DNA of 64,000 nt from an uncultured Bacilli bacterium (GTDB lineage Bacteria > Bacillota_I > Bacilli_A > RFN20 > CAG-449). How positions within the stretch are numbered: the stretch's first letter is position 1; each line of letters opens with the position of its first letter. The notes under the pieces are model-generated. The model made no database searches and was not told where the DNA came from. It saw only the letters and a program-made list of their open reading frames with translations. A program made the position numbers and the translations under genes. Location of the stretch: positions 1 to 64,000 of the forward strand of contig CALVJL010000003.1 of assembly GCA_944332075.1 (NCBI GenBank). Direction: 5' to 3'. This document shows, piece after piece, positions 35,545 through 44,026 of this stretch.

Positions 35545-36414
35545 TTATTTGTCAAAATAGAAACCAACGGCTGCTCCTCCCATCAATCCAGCGTCTTGAT
35601 CGAATTTAGCAAAGACGAATGCTGGTGATTTCAATGGGAATTTTTCAATATATTGATAGAAGCGGTGTTTAAGCTCTTCAATAAAGACAGAACTTGATAA
35701 CATGACTCCGCCAGATAAAACAATGCAATCAACGTTATACATGATTTGAATATTCGCAATTAACTTTGCGACGTGTTCAAGCCAAAGATCATAAAGTCTC
35801 AAAGCGCGAGAATTTCTTTTGTCGACGAGTTCAAAAAATTCTTTTGCGTTTTCAATCATAAACTGATGCTTATGGCAAAGTCTTTTGATTCCATTACCAG
35901 AAAGATATTCTTCTACTTCGTGATAGTTATGCTCAATATAAATATAAGTGTGACCGATTTCAAAAGGTAAATCGAGAAGTTTTCGGTTATAGACAAAACC
36001 TCCTCCGATACCAGAAGAAATGGTAATAAAGAATGAAGAATTATAATTTTTGCTACTTCCGAAAATTGATTCAGAAAAAGCGGTAGCATTTGCGTCATTA
36101 ACAACTTTAACTGTCAATGATGGAAAAGCCTCTTCAATAACTTTTTTGAGATTAAAATCATTAATATATAGGTTAGGCGAAGCGGTGATTATTCCGTTTT
36201 CAACAAATCCGCACGCAGAAACACCGACTGTATCAATATCGTATTCTGAATAATTTAACGAAGAAATCATTCGAATAATCTGCTGTCCGAGGGCTTCTTT
36301 ATCATACTTAAGAGAATGCTCACGGAGCACTTTGACAATTGTACAATCGTTTTTAACTATTCCAACGCGCACATTAGTTCCGCCTAAATCGACAGATATA
36401 ACGTACTCTTTCAT
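35545..36414 (-). CDS. ROK-family sugar kinase-like protein lacking the zinc motif
   Basis: The 289-residue protein has the ROK ATPase core: ISVDLGGTNVRVGI (phosphate 1), VVNDANATAFSES with the catalytic Asp, ISSGIGGGFV (phosphate 2) and a C-terminal LSGGVM. The usual CxCGxxGCxE zinc site after EIGH is replaced by YIYIEHNYHEVEEYLSGNGI, with no cysteines there. It lies 2 bases after pyk on the same strand, suggesting co-transcription with lower glycolysis. The substrate is undetermined; glucose or an amino sugar is plausible. Confidence 0.82.
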   Translation of the reverse strand: MKEYVISVDLGGTNVRVGIVKNDCTIVKVLREHSLKYDKEALGQQIIRMISSLNYSEYDIDTVGVSACGFVENGIITASPNLYINDFNLKKVIEEAFPSLTVKVVNDANATAFSESIFGSSKNYNSSFFITISSGIGGGFVYNRKLLDLPFEIGHTYIYIEHNYHEVEEYLSGNGIKRLCHKHQFMIENAKEFFELVDKRNSRALRLYDLWLEHVAKLIANIQIMYNVDCIVLSGGVMLSSSVFIEELKHRFYQYIEKFPLKSPAFVFAKFDQDAGLMGGAAVGFYFDK

Positions 36415-36416
36415 AA

Positions 36417-37886
36417 TTATATATCTAAGTTTCTAGGTTTATTTACAGTAATAATTTTCATGAAATTAGTGTTTTCAGATCCTGATGGATTGCTTCCTGT
36501 GATGATAATTCTGGTGCCAGGTTCCATATTTAATTTTCTCGCTTGGAGCAAAGCAATAACTTCCATTTCTTCAATGAATTGAGGAACATGTGGGATTAAG
36601 ACAGGATAAACGCCCCAGTTCAAAGATGAAGTGAAAGCTTCAGTCCGGTTATCAGTGACAAAGAGAATTGGGCAGCATGGACGTGATTTAGAGATGAGTT
36701 TAGCCGATGCTGATGAAGAAGAGAAGCAAATGATTAACTTTGTATCAGTTAAGACAGCAGTTTGAGTTAATGTATTTGCCATAGCGGCATTGATATTTTT
36801 AATCTTTCCGTTTTGGTGAGCAGTGATATTGAATTCTTCACTTGCTAATGTGTAGTAGTTAAGATATTTTTCCATTCTTGAAGAAATCTTAGCTTGCATA
36901 GCAGCGGCGAGAACAGGATATTCACCATTAGCTGATTCAGCGGAAAGCATAACGCAGTCACTAGATTCAAGGACAGCATTTGCAACATCGGAAACCTCAG
37001 CTCTAGTTGGGTTTGGATTAGTTTTCATGCTATCAAGCATTTGAGTTGCTGTAATAACTGGTTTACCAGCAATGCGGCATTTTTCAATTAATTCTCTTTG
37101 GACGACAGGAACATCTTCAGCAGGAATCTCAACACCTAAATCGCCACGAGCGACCATGATGGCATCCGTTGCTTCAATGATAGAGTCAATATTTTTGACC
37201 GCCATCGGATTTTCAATTTTTGAAATAATTTGGATATCTGGACGACCATTATCAAGTAAGATTTTTCTAATTGCATTGACGTCATCAGCATTTCTAACGA
37301 AAGATGCAGCGATAAAGTTAAATCTTTGAGTGCAACCCCAAACTAAGTCATCGCGGTCTTTATCGGAGATGAATTCCATTGATACTTCGGTATCTGGGCA
37401 ATTGACACCTCTCTTATTTTTAATAACCATATGGTTAAGTGCTTTTGTGACGAGTTCGCGGTGCTCATCATCTTTTTCAATGACCTCAAGAGTTAAGTTG
37501 CCATCATCGAGTTTGATTCTATGACCGACTTTGATATCATCATAAAGACCTGGGTAGGTGATAGAGAATTTTTTATTAGTTCCGAGGCATTCAGTCATCG
37601 AAATTCTGATAATATCACCGGTCTGAACAGAAATTTGTCCGCCTTCAAAGTCGTGAGTACGGATTTCTGGTCCTTTTGTGTCGAGGATAACCGGCATGAT
37701 GATGCCATCTTCACTTTCAAGTTTAGCTGAGATATCAAGCTTTTTTTGATGTTCTTCATGCGTGCCGTGAGAAAAATTACAACGCATGCAGTTCATACCT
37801 GCATAATAAAGTTCTTTACATGTTTCATACGTATCGGAAGCAGGACCGATAGTACAAATAATTTTTGTATTCTTGCTAATATTCAT
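36417..37886 (-). CDS. pyk: Pyruvate kinase
   Basis: The 489-residue protein has KIICTIGPASDTYETCKELYY at the N-terminus, the active-site Lys/Glu/Asp loop IQIISKIENPMAVKNIDSII, and ARGDLGVEIPAEDVPVVQ, followed by the C-terminal allosteric domain. It converts PEP and ADP to pyruvate and ATP. A GGAGATTAGC site precedes the ATG. The ROK gene follows closely. Confidence 0.97.
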   Translation of the reverse strand: MNISKNTKIICTIGPASDTYETCKELYYAGMNCMRCNFSHGTHEEHQKKLDISAKLESEDGIIMPVILDTKGPEIRTHDFEGGQISVQTGDIIRISMTECLGTNKKFSITYPGLYDDIKVGHRIKLDDGNLTLEVIEKDDEHRELVTKALNHMVIKNKRGVNCPDTEVSMEFISDKDRDDLVWGCTQRFNFIAASFVRNADDVNAIRKILLDNGRPDIQIISKIENPMAVKNIDSIIEATDAIMVARGDLGVEIPAEDVPVVQRELIEKCRIAGKPVITATQMLDSMKTNPNPTRAEVSDVANAVLESSDCVMLSAESANGEYPVLAAAMQAKISSRMEKYLNYYTLASEEFNITAHQNGKIKNINAAMANTLTQTAVLTDTKLIICFSSSSASAKLISKSRPCCPILFVTDNRTEAFTSSLNWGVYPVLIPHVPQFIEEMEVIALLQARKLNMEPGTRIIITGSNPSGSENTNFMKIITVNKPRNLDI

Positions 37887-37923
37887 GCTAATCTCCTATA
37901 TAAAAAGCAATTTTTACACTAAG

Positions 37924-37952
37924 AATATAGCATGACAAAGTCATAAATTAAA
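37924..37952 (-). promoter_or_regulatory. pyk promoter with a palindrome in the spacer
   Basis: On the minus strand TTTAAT (37947-37952), 17 bases, TATATT (37924-37929). The spacer holds the perfect 13-base palindrome ATGACAAAGTCAT at 37932-37944, which could be an operator. The divergent dnaB gene begins at 38012. Confidence 0.42.
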
Positions 37953-38011
37953 CAATTTAAAACTATAAACTAGAAATTATTTTTGCTATCATATCTCTAG
38001 AGGTTACTAAA

Positions 38012-39268
38012 GTGAAAGAAATTAATTACTTAAGTAAAGATGACTTTTTTGAAGTGAAATTAGGGTCGATGCTCGCTAGTTATGATCGAGATATTTTGAC
38101 GACCCTTTATCAGCCTATTATCGGTTACAAAGCGCTAGCTTTATATTTTACTTTATGGAGTGAAGTGAAACGTATGGAATATTCACCTTTAACTAAACAT
38201 GAGATTTTGTTAAAGGAAATGGATATTGGAATTGATGAACTATACGCTGCTCGCTTAAAACTGGAAGGAATTGGACTTTTGCGCTCATATCGTTCAAAAG
38301 TTGGCAAATCATCGGCAACTTATCTTTATGAATTATATGCACCCAAAACACCACAAGAATTCTTTGAAGATATTATCTTCAAAGGATTATTAGCTAGAAA
38401 AATAGGTGAACGCGAGGTCCAAAAATTAACGATGATTTTCTCATCGCCAGAAATTAGCCATGGCGATTACGAAGAGATTTCTGCAAGTTTTTCCTCTGTT
38501 TATTCACTTGATGAAGAAGAAAGTTTAAAGACGATAACCATTAAATCATCTCGGGGAAGAAAGACGATTAATATTAGAAGCAACTTCGCAATAGGCGAGT
38601 TTTTAAAAGAAATTGTTCAGACTGCTAAAATATCTAAATCTTCATTTTTGCCTGAAGATTTGGAAGAAATTTCAAGAATTGCTGTTCTTTTTGGCTTTGA
38701 TGTTTCTGAAATGAGCGATATTGTTTCTCGAATATTTGACCCTAATGCTGTTAATCATATAGATTACGATGAACTTTATAACATGGCTAAAAAATATAAA
38801 GAAGGAAATTCTTTAATCCTCGATTCAAAAGATGAGGTAAATAAAGAATATAATGGTGATCAAGAATTTGCTAAAAAATTAAACATGATGACGCAGTGCT
38901 CACCTATCGATTATTTAAGAATTAAACAAAATTATACTAACCCTTCACCAGCCGATGTTAATATTCTTAATATACTTTCCTCAAAGTATCAATTAACTGC
39001 TCCAGTAATCAATGCCTTGGTTGATTTTACTTTGACAATGTGTGATAACGAATTACCTAAATCATATATTGAGAAGGTTGGAGCTTCATTAAAGAGAAAA
39101 GGTGTTACGACAGCTTTAGCTGCTTGCAATGCATTAACGAGAAAAAGAAAACCAAAACCTGTTGAAAATCACGCATATCATGCGGATGATCAGAATCAAA
39201 CTGCACAAGAAAATACCGAAGAACAGATTTCTGATGAAGAATTAAATAAATTACTTGAAGGATTTTAG
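38012..39268 (+). CDS. dnaB: Primosome protein DnaB (helicase-loader type, DnaD/DnaB family)
   Basis: The 418-residue protein starts at GTG 38012 after AGAGG. Its N-terminal winged-helix domain begins NYLSKDDFFEVKLGSMLASYD and contains YQPIIGYKALALYFTLW, typical of Firmicutes DnaB. The C-terminal DnaD-like domain is at about residues 310-385 (MTQCSPIDYLRIKQ). It helps load the replicative helicase at oriC or at restart sites together with DnaI, encoded 3 bases downstream. Here DnaB is the loader component, not the replicative helicase. Confidence 0.87.
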   Translation: MKEINYLSKDDFFEVKLGSMLASYDRDILTTLYQPIIGYKALALYFTLWSEVKRMEYSPLTKHEILLKEMDIGIDELYAARLKLEGIGLLRSYRSKVGKSSATYLYELYAPKTPQEFFEDIIFKGLLARKIGEREVQKLTMIFSSPEISHGDYEEISASFSSVYSLDEEESLKTITIKSSRGRKTINIRSNFAIGEFLKEIVQTAKISKSSFLPEDLEEISRIAVLFGFDVSEMSDIVSRIFDPNAVNHIDYDELYNMAKKYKEGNSLILDSKDEVNKEYNGDQEFAKKLNMMTQCSPIDYLRIKQNYTNPSPADVNILNILSSKYQLTAPVINALVDFTLTMCDNELPKSYIEKVGASLKRKGVTTALAACNALTRKRKPKPVENHAYHADDQNQTAQENTEEQISDEELNKLLEGF

Positions 39269-39271
39269 AAT

Positions 39272-40180
39272 ATGAAAGAATTAAAAATTGAAAAAATTAT
39301 CGCAGATGATCAAATTGAAGTCTTAAAAAAAAGATTCTTAGATATTGTTTACTCAGATTTAGAATGTTCAGATTTCATTAAAAGTAATCATCTTAGCGAA
39401 AAAAAAGTTTCTGATAATTTATCAAGTTTTTTGAAATACCTTGAGTCGCGTGAAAAATGCGAGAATTGTAATGATTTATCAACTTGTCCGTTGCAGTTAC
39501 AAGGTGTTAGACCATATCTTGATTATGACTTAATTTCTAATCAAATATCCTTACAGTTCAGAAAATGTCAACTCAATTATTTTACTGACGAGTTAGAACA
39601 TAATTTCATAATCCATGATTTTCCTAAGTCTTTCTTGAAATATCGTTTAACAGATACCCTTAATGATGATTATCGTTTAGTCAGAGCAAATGTTGTTGGT
39701 TATTTAGCTAAAATATTAAGAGGAAATGCTGATAAAGGGGCCTTTATATACGGTCCAAGACAAGTTGGTAAAACATTTATAGCTGTAACATTTTGCAAAA
39801 CTTTTATTGAAACATCACATAAAATGGTGGCTTTTATCTCACCAGATTACATTCAATATTTATCTAATATATCATTCCAAGCTCCTGATGAACTCAAGAA
39901 GCTTTTAAAAACTTTGACCGATGTTGATTTGTTAGTTTTTGATGATTTTGGCAATGAGTATTTAACTGGTTATGTTCGGGATAATATCGTTTATCCATTA
40001 CTCGATGGTCGCCTTAAATCTGATAAAATAACCTGTTTTACTTCCTGTTATAGTCCTTCTGAGATTCAAAGCATCTATTCTTTAAAAGACCGTTATTCAC
40101 CGAAAGGAAAACAGATTAGAGAGTTAATCGTTGCATTGAGCAAGCCATTTGAGCTTTCTGGTCTTCCTTATCAAGAATAA
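39272..40180 (+). CDS. dnaI: Helicase loader DnaI (AAA+)
   Basis: The 302-residue protein has an N-terminal zinc-binding region (CENCNDLSTCPL around residues 65-78) and a C-terminal AAA+ ATPase: GAFIYGPRQVGKTFIAV (Walker A, near residue 165) and VDLLVFDDFGNE (Walker B). It loads the replicative helicase together with the upstream DnaB. Its length and order match Bacillus DnaI. Confidence 0.9.
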   Translation: MKELKIEKIIADDQIEVLKKRFLDIVYSDLECSDFIKSNHLSEKKVSDNLSSFLKYLESREKCENCNDLSTCPLQLQGVRPYLDYDLISNQISLQFRKCQLNYFTDELEHNFIIHDFPKSFLKYRLTDTLNDDYRLVRANVVGYLAKILRGNADKGAFIYGPRQVGKTFIAVTFCKTFIETSHKMVAFISPDYIQYLSNISFQAPDELKKLLKTLTDVDLLVFDDFGNEYLTGYVRDNIVYPLLDGRLKSDKITCFTSCYSPSEIQSIYSLKDRYSPKGKQIRELIVALSKPFELSGLPYQE

Positions 40181-40189
40181 TTAATAAAA

Positions 40190-40240
40190 AAAGTACTGCT
40201 TCCCCTATATAGTTTATAGGAGGAACGCATGAAGTACTTT
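40190..40240 (+). promoter_or_regulatory. Hairpin sequestering the start of the C39 peptidase gene
   Basis: Three nested complementary blocks enclose the start: AAAGTACT (40190-40197) with AGTACTTT (40233-40240), TTCC (40200-40203) with GGAA (40222-40225), and CCTATA (40204-40209) with TATAGG (40215-40220). The GGAGG ribosome binding site and codons 2-4 are in the stem, and the ATG lies in an internal loop. There is no T run, so this looks like a translational control element rather than a terminator. Confidence 0.65.
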
Positions 40241-41398
40241 GTAAGACAAAATTTCCCTAAAGAATGTGGTTTTGTTTGCCTAAAGGTTCTTTTAAGTAAT
40301 TTACATAATGATGAAAATTACTTGTTTTTGCCATCTCCAGAAATCAATGAAGATTACTCTTTTTATGATTTGATTAAGGAAGGTGAAAAATATAATTTAA
40401 CATTGCAAGGCTTTGCCATAGATACCCTAGAAGAAATCACTTTACCCTGCATTGCTTTGATTACGTTAGATTCATCAGATCATTATGTTGTAGTCTATAA
40501 TTGCAATAAAAAATATCTCTGGATTTTTGATCCTGGTTTAGGACGAGCAAAAATTTCAAAACCGAAATTTCAAAGTCTTTCAAAAAATTGTTATTTATTG
40601 GTTAAAAGTTATAATAGGACAAAAATAAAATCAAAGTTTTTCGATAATCAAAAATATTATCATCTCTTGCAAATTATTAATGCGTTTCTTCAAATCTTTT
40701 TTCTATTTTTAATCTCTTTTCAAATTAGAAATATCAATGTTTTGTTTTTTATTAACGTAATTTTATTCATTGCATCAATTATATTTAATCAAATTATACA
40801 TTCTATTTTTATGCGTAAGTTTGATAGAGAAATTATTTATCCGTTTTTAAAGTTAATTGATAATATTAGTTATCAACAGGCACATAAATATATTGAAAAT
40901 GAGTATGAATTAAAAAAATCATTGTTCATGCAAAATATTTCATCTTTAAATATTTTTTTGTATATCGGTTTCATATTTCTAATTTTATTAATTAATGATT
41001 ATTGGAATTTTATTAGCGTTATATTTATATCAATCTGCATTGTTTTCAAGTGCTGGTTCACTTATTGTCATCAAAGAAAATTTTTCTCAAAAATTGAATC
41101 TTTAGAGCAAAGTGAGAAAAATTATTCCATCAATTACCGTATTGCTGACGAATTATCTTATCGCTACGCTTTTTTGATGCAAATTATAGATGCCATTTCG
41201 ATAGCGGTTATTGCTGCAATTAATATAGCTATTTGTTATTTTCGCGGTTATATACATCTATTTATCTATTATTTCTTCTTGGAAAAAATTCTTTATGAAA
41301 ATATGTATAATGCCTATAATCTTAAAGATAAAAAGGACTTTATTCGTAAAAGAATAGCTTATCATTTCACAATGAGCCACTACTATAAAAATAAATAA
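40229..41398 (+). CDS. C39-type peptidase fused to an ABC-exporter-like membrane region without ATPase
   Basis: The 389-residue protein begins with a C39 peptidase domain like that of peptide-processing ABC exporters: Gln7 and Cys13 in QNFPKECGF, His85 in DHYVVVYN and Asp101 in FDPGLG give the complete active-site set. Residues about 145-350 are hydrophobic and have several membrane segments in the place of the transporter membrane domain. There is no Walker A, signature or Walker B: the nucleotide-binding domain is absent and the gene ends with a normal TAA. It may cleave leader peptides at the membrane. No peptide substrate gene is visible nearby, and the neighbours are replication and ribosome-maturation genes. 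Confidence 0.7.
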   Translation: MKYFVRQNFPKECGFVCLKVLLSNLHNDENYLFLPSPEINEDYSFYDLIKEGEKYNLTLQGFAIDTLEEITLPCIALITLDSSDHYVVVYNCNKKYLWIFDPGLGRAKISKPKFQSLSKNCYLLVKSYNRTKIKSKFFDNQKYYHLLQIINAFLQIFFLFLISFQIRNINVLFFINVILFIASIIFNQIIHSIFMRKFDREIIYPFLKLIDNISYQQAHKYIENEYELKKSLFMQNISSLNIFLYIGFIFLILLINDYWNFISVIFISICIVFKCWFTYCHQRKFFSKIESLEQSEKNYSINYRIADELSYRYAFLMQIIDAISIAVIAAINIAICYFRGYIHLFIYYFFLEKILYENMYNAYNLKDKKDFIRKRIAYHFTMSHYYKNK

Positions 41399-41465
41399 AT
41401 ACACAGTTATAATTACATAGATATTTTTTGCGTTTTTAGTTACAATTATTCATGAGGTAAAATCC

Positions 41466-41933
41466 ATGAATATTGAACTTACTTTTGAAAATCAGACTAG
41501 CGAAGAATTGTCTGAGTATGAGAAAAAATATCATTTATTAATTGACACTATTTTAAAACATCTTAATCTGGATGGTAATTTTATGTTAGAAATTGATTTA
41601 GTTGATGGTGAGACTATCCATCAAATCAATAAGCAATATCGTAATATTGATCGAGAGACCGATGTCATTTCTTTCGCATTTGAAGATAATAAAGAAAACT
41701 TAAAAGCTCCAAGTGATTATCCGCGCGATCTCGGGGAAATTTTTATTTGCGTCCCTGTAGCTCATCGTCAGAGCGAAGAATATCAGCATTCTTTTGAAAG
41801 GGAAATGATGTTTTTAGCTTGTCATGGCGTCCTTCACTTACTTGGATACGACCATATGAAACCAGAAGATGAAAAAGTGATGTTTGCTATTCAAGATGAA
41901 ATAATGAAAATTTTAAATTTGGAGGTTAAATAG
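41466..41933 (+). CDS. ybeY: Endoribonuclease YbeY, 16S rRNA maturation
   Basis: The 155-residue protein has the metal-binding motif HGVLHLLGYDH near residue 120 and TDVISFAF upstream. It is a zinc-dependent ribonuclease for 16S 3'-end maturation and quality control. It heads the conserved ybeY-cdd-era-recO-glyS-dnaG-rpoD order, and cdd follows directly. Confidence 0.95.
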   Translation: MNIELTFENQTSEELSEYEKKYHLLIDTILKHLNLDGNFMLEIDLVDGETIHQINKQYRNIDRETDVISFAFEDNKENLKAPSDYPRDLGEIFICVPVAHRQSEEYQHSFEREMMFLACHGVLHLLGYDHMKPEDEKVMFAIQDEIMKILNLEVK

Positions 41934-42338
41934 ATGCTTTCTATAGAAGAAATGATTTCTGAAGCAAAAAAAGCGCGTGAACTTAGTTACTCACCATATT
42001 CTAAATTTGCCGTTGGCGCGGTTATTGAATGCAAAGATGGAACATTAATTTACGGAGCAAATATTGAAAATGCAGCTTATGGCTTATGCATGTGTGCGGA
42101 AAGAAATGCTGTTTTTCAAGGATATTTGAAAGGGTACCGTCAAAAAGATTATCTCCAGATTTGTATTATTGCAGATTCGGAAGGCATTACTTCGCCATGT
42201 GGATCTTGCAGACAAGTTCTAAGCGAACTGTTTTCACGTGAAGCAAGAATCATTTGTGCAAATATGGATGGAGAATATTTAGTTACTAATATTGATGAAC
42301 TTCTCCCGTACTCATTCAGCAAAGGAAATATGAGATGA
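41934..42338 (+). CDS. cdd: Cytidine deaminase
   Basis: The 134-residue protein has the zinc ligands and catalytic Glu in CAERNAVFQG and the second ligand pair in PCGSCRQVLSEL. It deaminates cytidine and deoxycytidine in pyrimidine salvage. Its ATG starts right after the ybeY stop with GGAGG in ybeY's last codons, and its stop overlaps era. Confidence 0.95.
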   Translation: MLSIEEMISEAKKARELSYSPYSKFAVGAVIECKDGTLIYGANIENAAYGLCMCAERNAVFQGYLKGYRQKDYLQICIIADSEGITSPCGSCRQVLSELFSREARIICANMDGEYLVTNIDELLPYSFSKGNMR

Positions 42339-43231
42339 AAAAAGTTGGATTTGTTTCAATTGTCGGAAAAACTAATGCCGGCAAATCAACATTATTAAAT
42401 TTAATTCTTGGTAAGAAAGTTTCTATCGCGACAAGTAAACCTCAAACAACGCGTAATGCTATTCAAGGTATCTATAACGATGAAGATTCGCAAATTATTT
42501 TTATTGATACTCCAGGATTGGTTAAAGCTCATCAACAGTTAGACCGTTATATGAATAAGCAAATATCTTCTTCATTGATAGATGTTGATGCCTTAATTAT
42601 TTTAGTTGATGCATCTATTCCTTTTAATAAGGAAAAAGATCAAATTATCAAAGACCGTTTTGAACGCGATTGCCCAACTTTTATCGTTTTTAATAAAATT
42701 GATTTGACAAATATCTTCTTAATTGAAAATTTGAAAAAAGAATATCATGAACTTCTGCCAAAAGCAGAAATACTTGAAATATCTTGCAAAGATAAATTTA
42801 ATATCGACGTTTTATTGCAGAAAATTAAAAGTGTCTTACCTGAAGGAGAAAAATATTATCCTGAAGAAATGACGAGTGATCATCCGATGTCTTTCCTTAT
42901 GGGTGAGATTATTCGCGAGAAAATTTTATTGTTTACTGAAGAAGAAGTACCACATAGCGCAGCAGTTAAAATTGATTCAATTAAAAAAATTAATGATACT
43001 TTGCATATTGATGCAACTATTCTTGTCGAAAAACAGTCACAGAAAAAAATTATTATTGGAAAAGGTGGCTGGTTAATTAAAAAAATTGGTATTGCAGCTA
43101 GAAAAGATATTGAAGAACTTCTTGGCAGAAAAATTAACCTTACCACATTTGTCCGCGTTGAAGAAAATTGGAGAGATTCTGCAAATTATCTTAATGAATT
43201 TGGTTATGGTCTGAACAAACGTGATGAATAG
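42335..43231 (+). CDS. era: GTPase Era, 16S rRNA binding
   Basis: The 298-residue protein has GKTNAGKSTLLN (G1), IDTPG (G3) and NKIDL (G4), and a C-terminal KH domain with KKIIIGKGGWLIKKIG. It binds the 3' end of 16S rRNA in small-subunit assembly. Its ATG overlaps the end of cdd (ATGA). Confidence 0.97.
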   Translation: MKKVGFVSIVGKTNAGKSTLLNLILGKKVSIATSKPQTTRNAIQGIYNDEDSQIIFIDTPGLVKAHQQLDRYMNKQISSSLIDVDALIILVDASIPFNKEKDQIIKDRFERDCPTFIVFNKIDLTNIFLIENLKKEYHELLPKAEILEISCKDKFNIDVLLQKIKSVLPEGEKYYPEEMTSDHPMSFLMGEIIREKILLFTEEEVPHSAAVKIDSIKKINDTLHIDATILVEKQSQKKIIIGKGGWLIKKIGIAARKDIEELLGRKINLTTFVRVEENWRDSANYLNEFGYGLNKRDE

Positions 43232-43952
43232 TGATAATCAATTAGTAAAAGGATATGTTATTCGAAATGTTCCCTATGGCGAGAGCGATGCAATTGTTAG
43301 CGTACTCACCGAAGAGGGAATTATTTCTTTTAAAGCGCGTGGAATTAAAAAGATAACAAGTAAGAATGCTTCATCTTGTCTTTTATATGCTTTTTCTGAG
43401 TTTGAATGCACAATAAAGGGAAATTATAAATATCTGACGCGTGGAAGTTTAATTTCTTCTAACTACCAGCTTTACGAAGATATCGATAAGATGTGTATCT
43501 GTGGGTTGGTTAGTGAAACAATTCTTACATTCTTGCCTGAATCGAGTAAACAAATCTACATTTTGTTTGAATATTTGATGCGCGTTGTAAATGGAGAATT
43601 TGAATTATTTTCCTTTGCTGCGATTTTTATAGCAAAAATCATTGTCGAATGCGGATATGGATTAGATGTCGATGGATGCGTTAAATGTCATACAAAAAAT
43701 AAAATAGTTTCAGTTAACTATGCTGAGGGGGGTCTTATTTGTTATAAATGCCGCGAAAATGAAAATATTGAATCGCCTCTATATTTAAAAACATTACGTT
43801 ATATCTTTAAAGTAGATGAGGAAAATTACTTTCACCACGTGATTGAAAAACCATTAGCAGTTCGCTTAATAAAAGAGTTGATGAATTATTTAAAAAATCA
43901 ATATGATTATCGCAAACTTGTCTTTTGCGAAATGTTTTTTGAAACATATTAA
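43224..43952 (+). CDS. recO: DNA repair protein RecO
   Basis: The 242-residue protein has an N-terminal OB fold (VKGYVIRNVPYGESDAIVSVLTEE) and a zinc-binding site with CVKCHTKNK and CYKCREN at about residues 149-175. It loads RecA together with RecR at gaps. The start is ATG 43224 within the end of era; GTG 43221 is an alternative. Confidence 0.92.
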   Translation: MNSDNQLVKGYVIRNVPYGESDAIVSVLTEEGIISFKARGIKKITSKNASSCLLYAFSEFECTIKGNYKYLTRGSLISSNYQLYEDIDKMCICGLVSETILTFLPESSKQIYILFEYLMRVVNGEFELFSFAAIFIAKIIVECGYGLDVDGCVKCHTKNKIVSVNYAEGGLICYKCRENENIESPLYLKTLRYIFKVDEENYFHHVIEKPLAVRLIKELMNYLKNQYDYRKLVFCEMFFETY

Positions 43953-43968
43953 ATACACTTATAATAGG

Positions 43969-43997
43969 TTGACAAATAGTATACTATAATATTAAAT
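43969..43997 (+). promoter_or_regulatory. Possible promoter for glyQS
   Basis: A perfect TTGACA at 43969-43974 lies in the 74-base gap before glyQS. The best -10 at 17-base spacing, TTAAAT, is weak; a consensus TATAAT at 43985 is too close to be used with it. Confidence 0.35.
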
Positions 43998-44026
43998 CAT
44001 AAGAGTATTTTTATTATGGAGGAAAT

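Noticed and set aside
43969-43990. TTGACA with the TATAAT at 43985 as the glyQS promoter
   Set aside because: The spacing is only 10 bases, which does not suit sigma-70 recognition.
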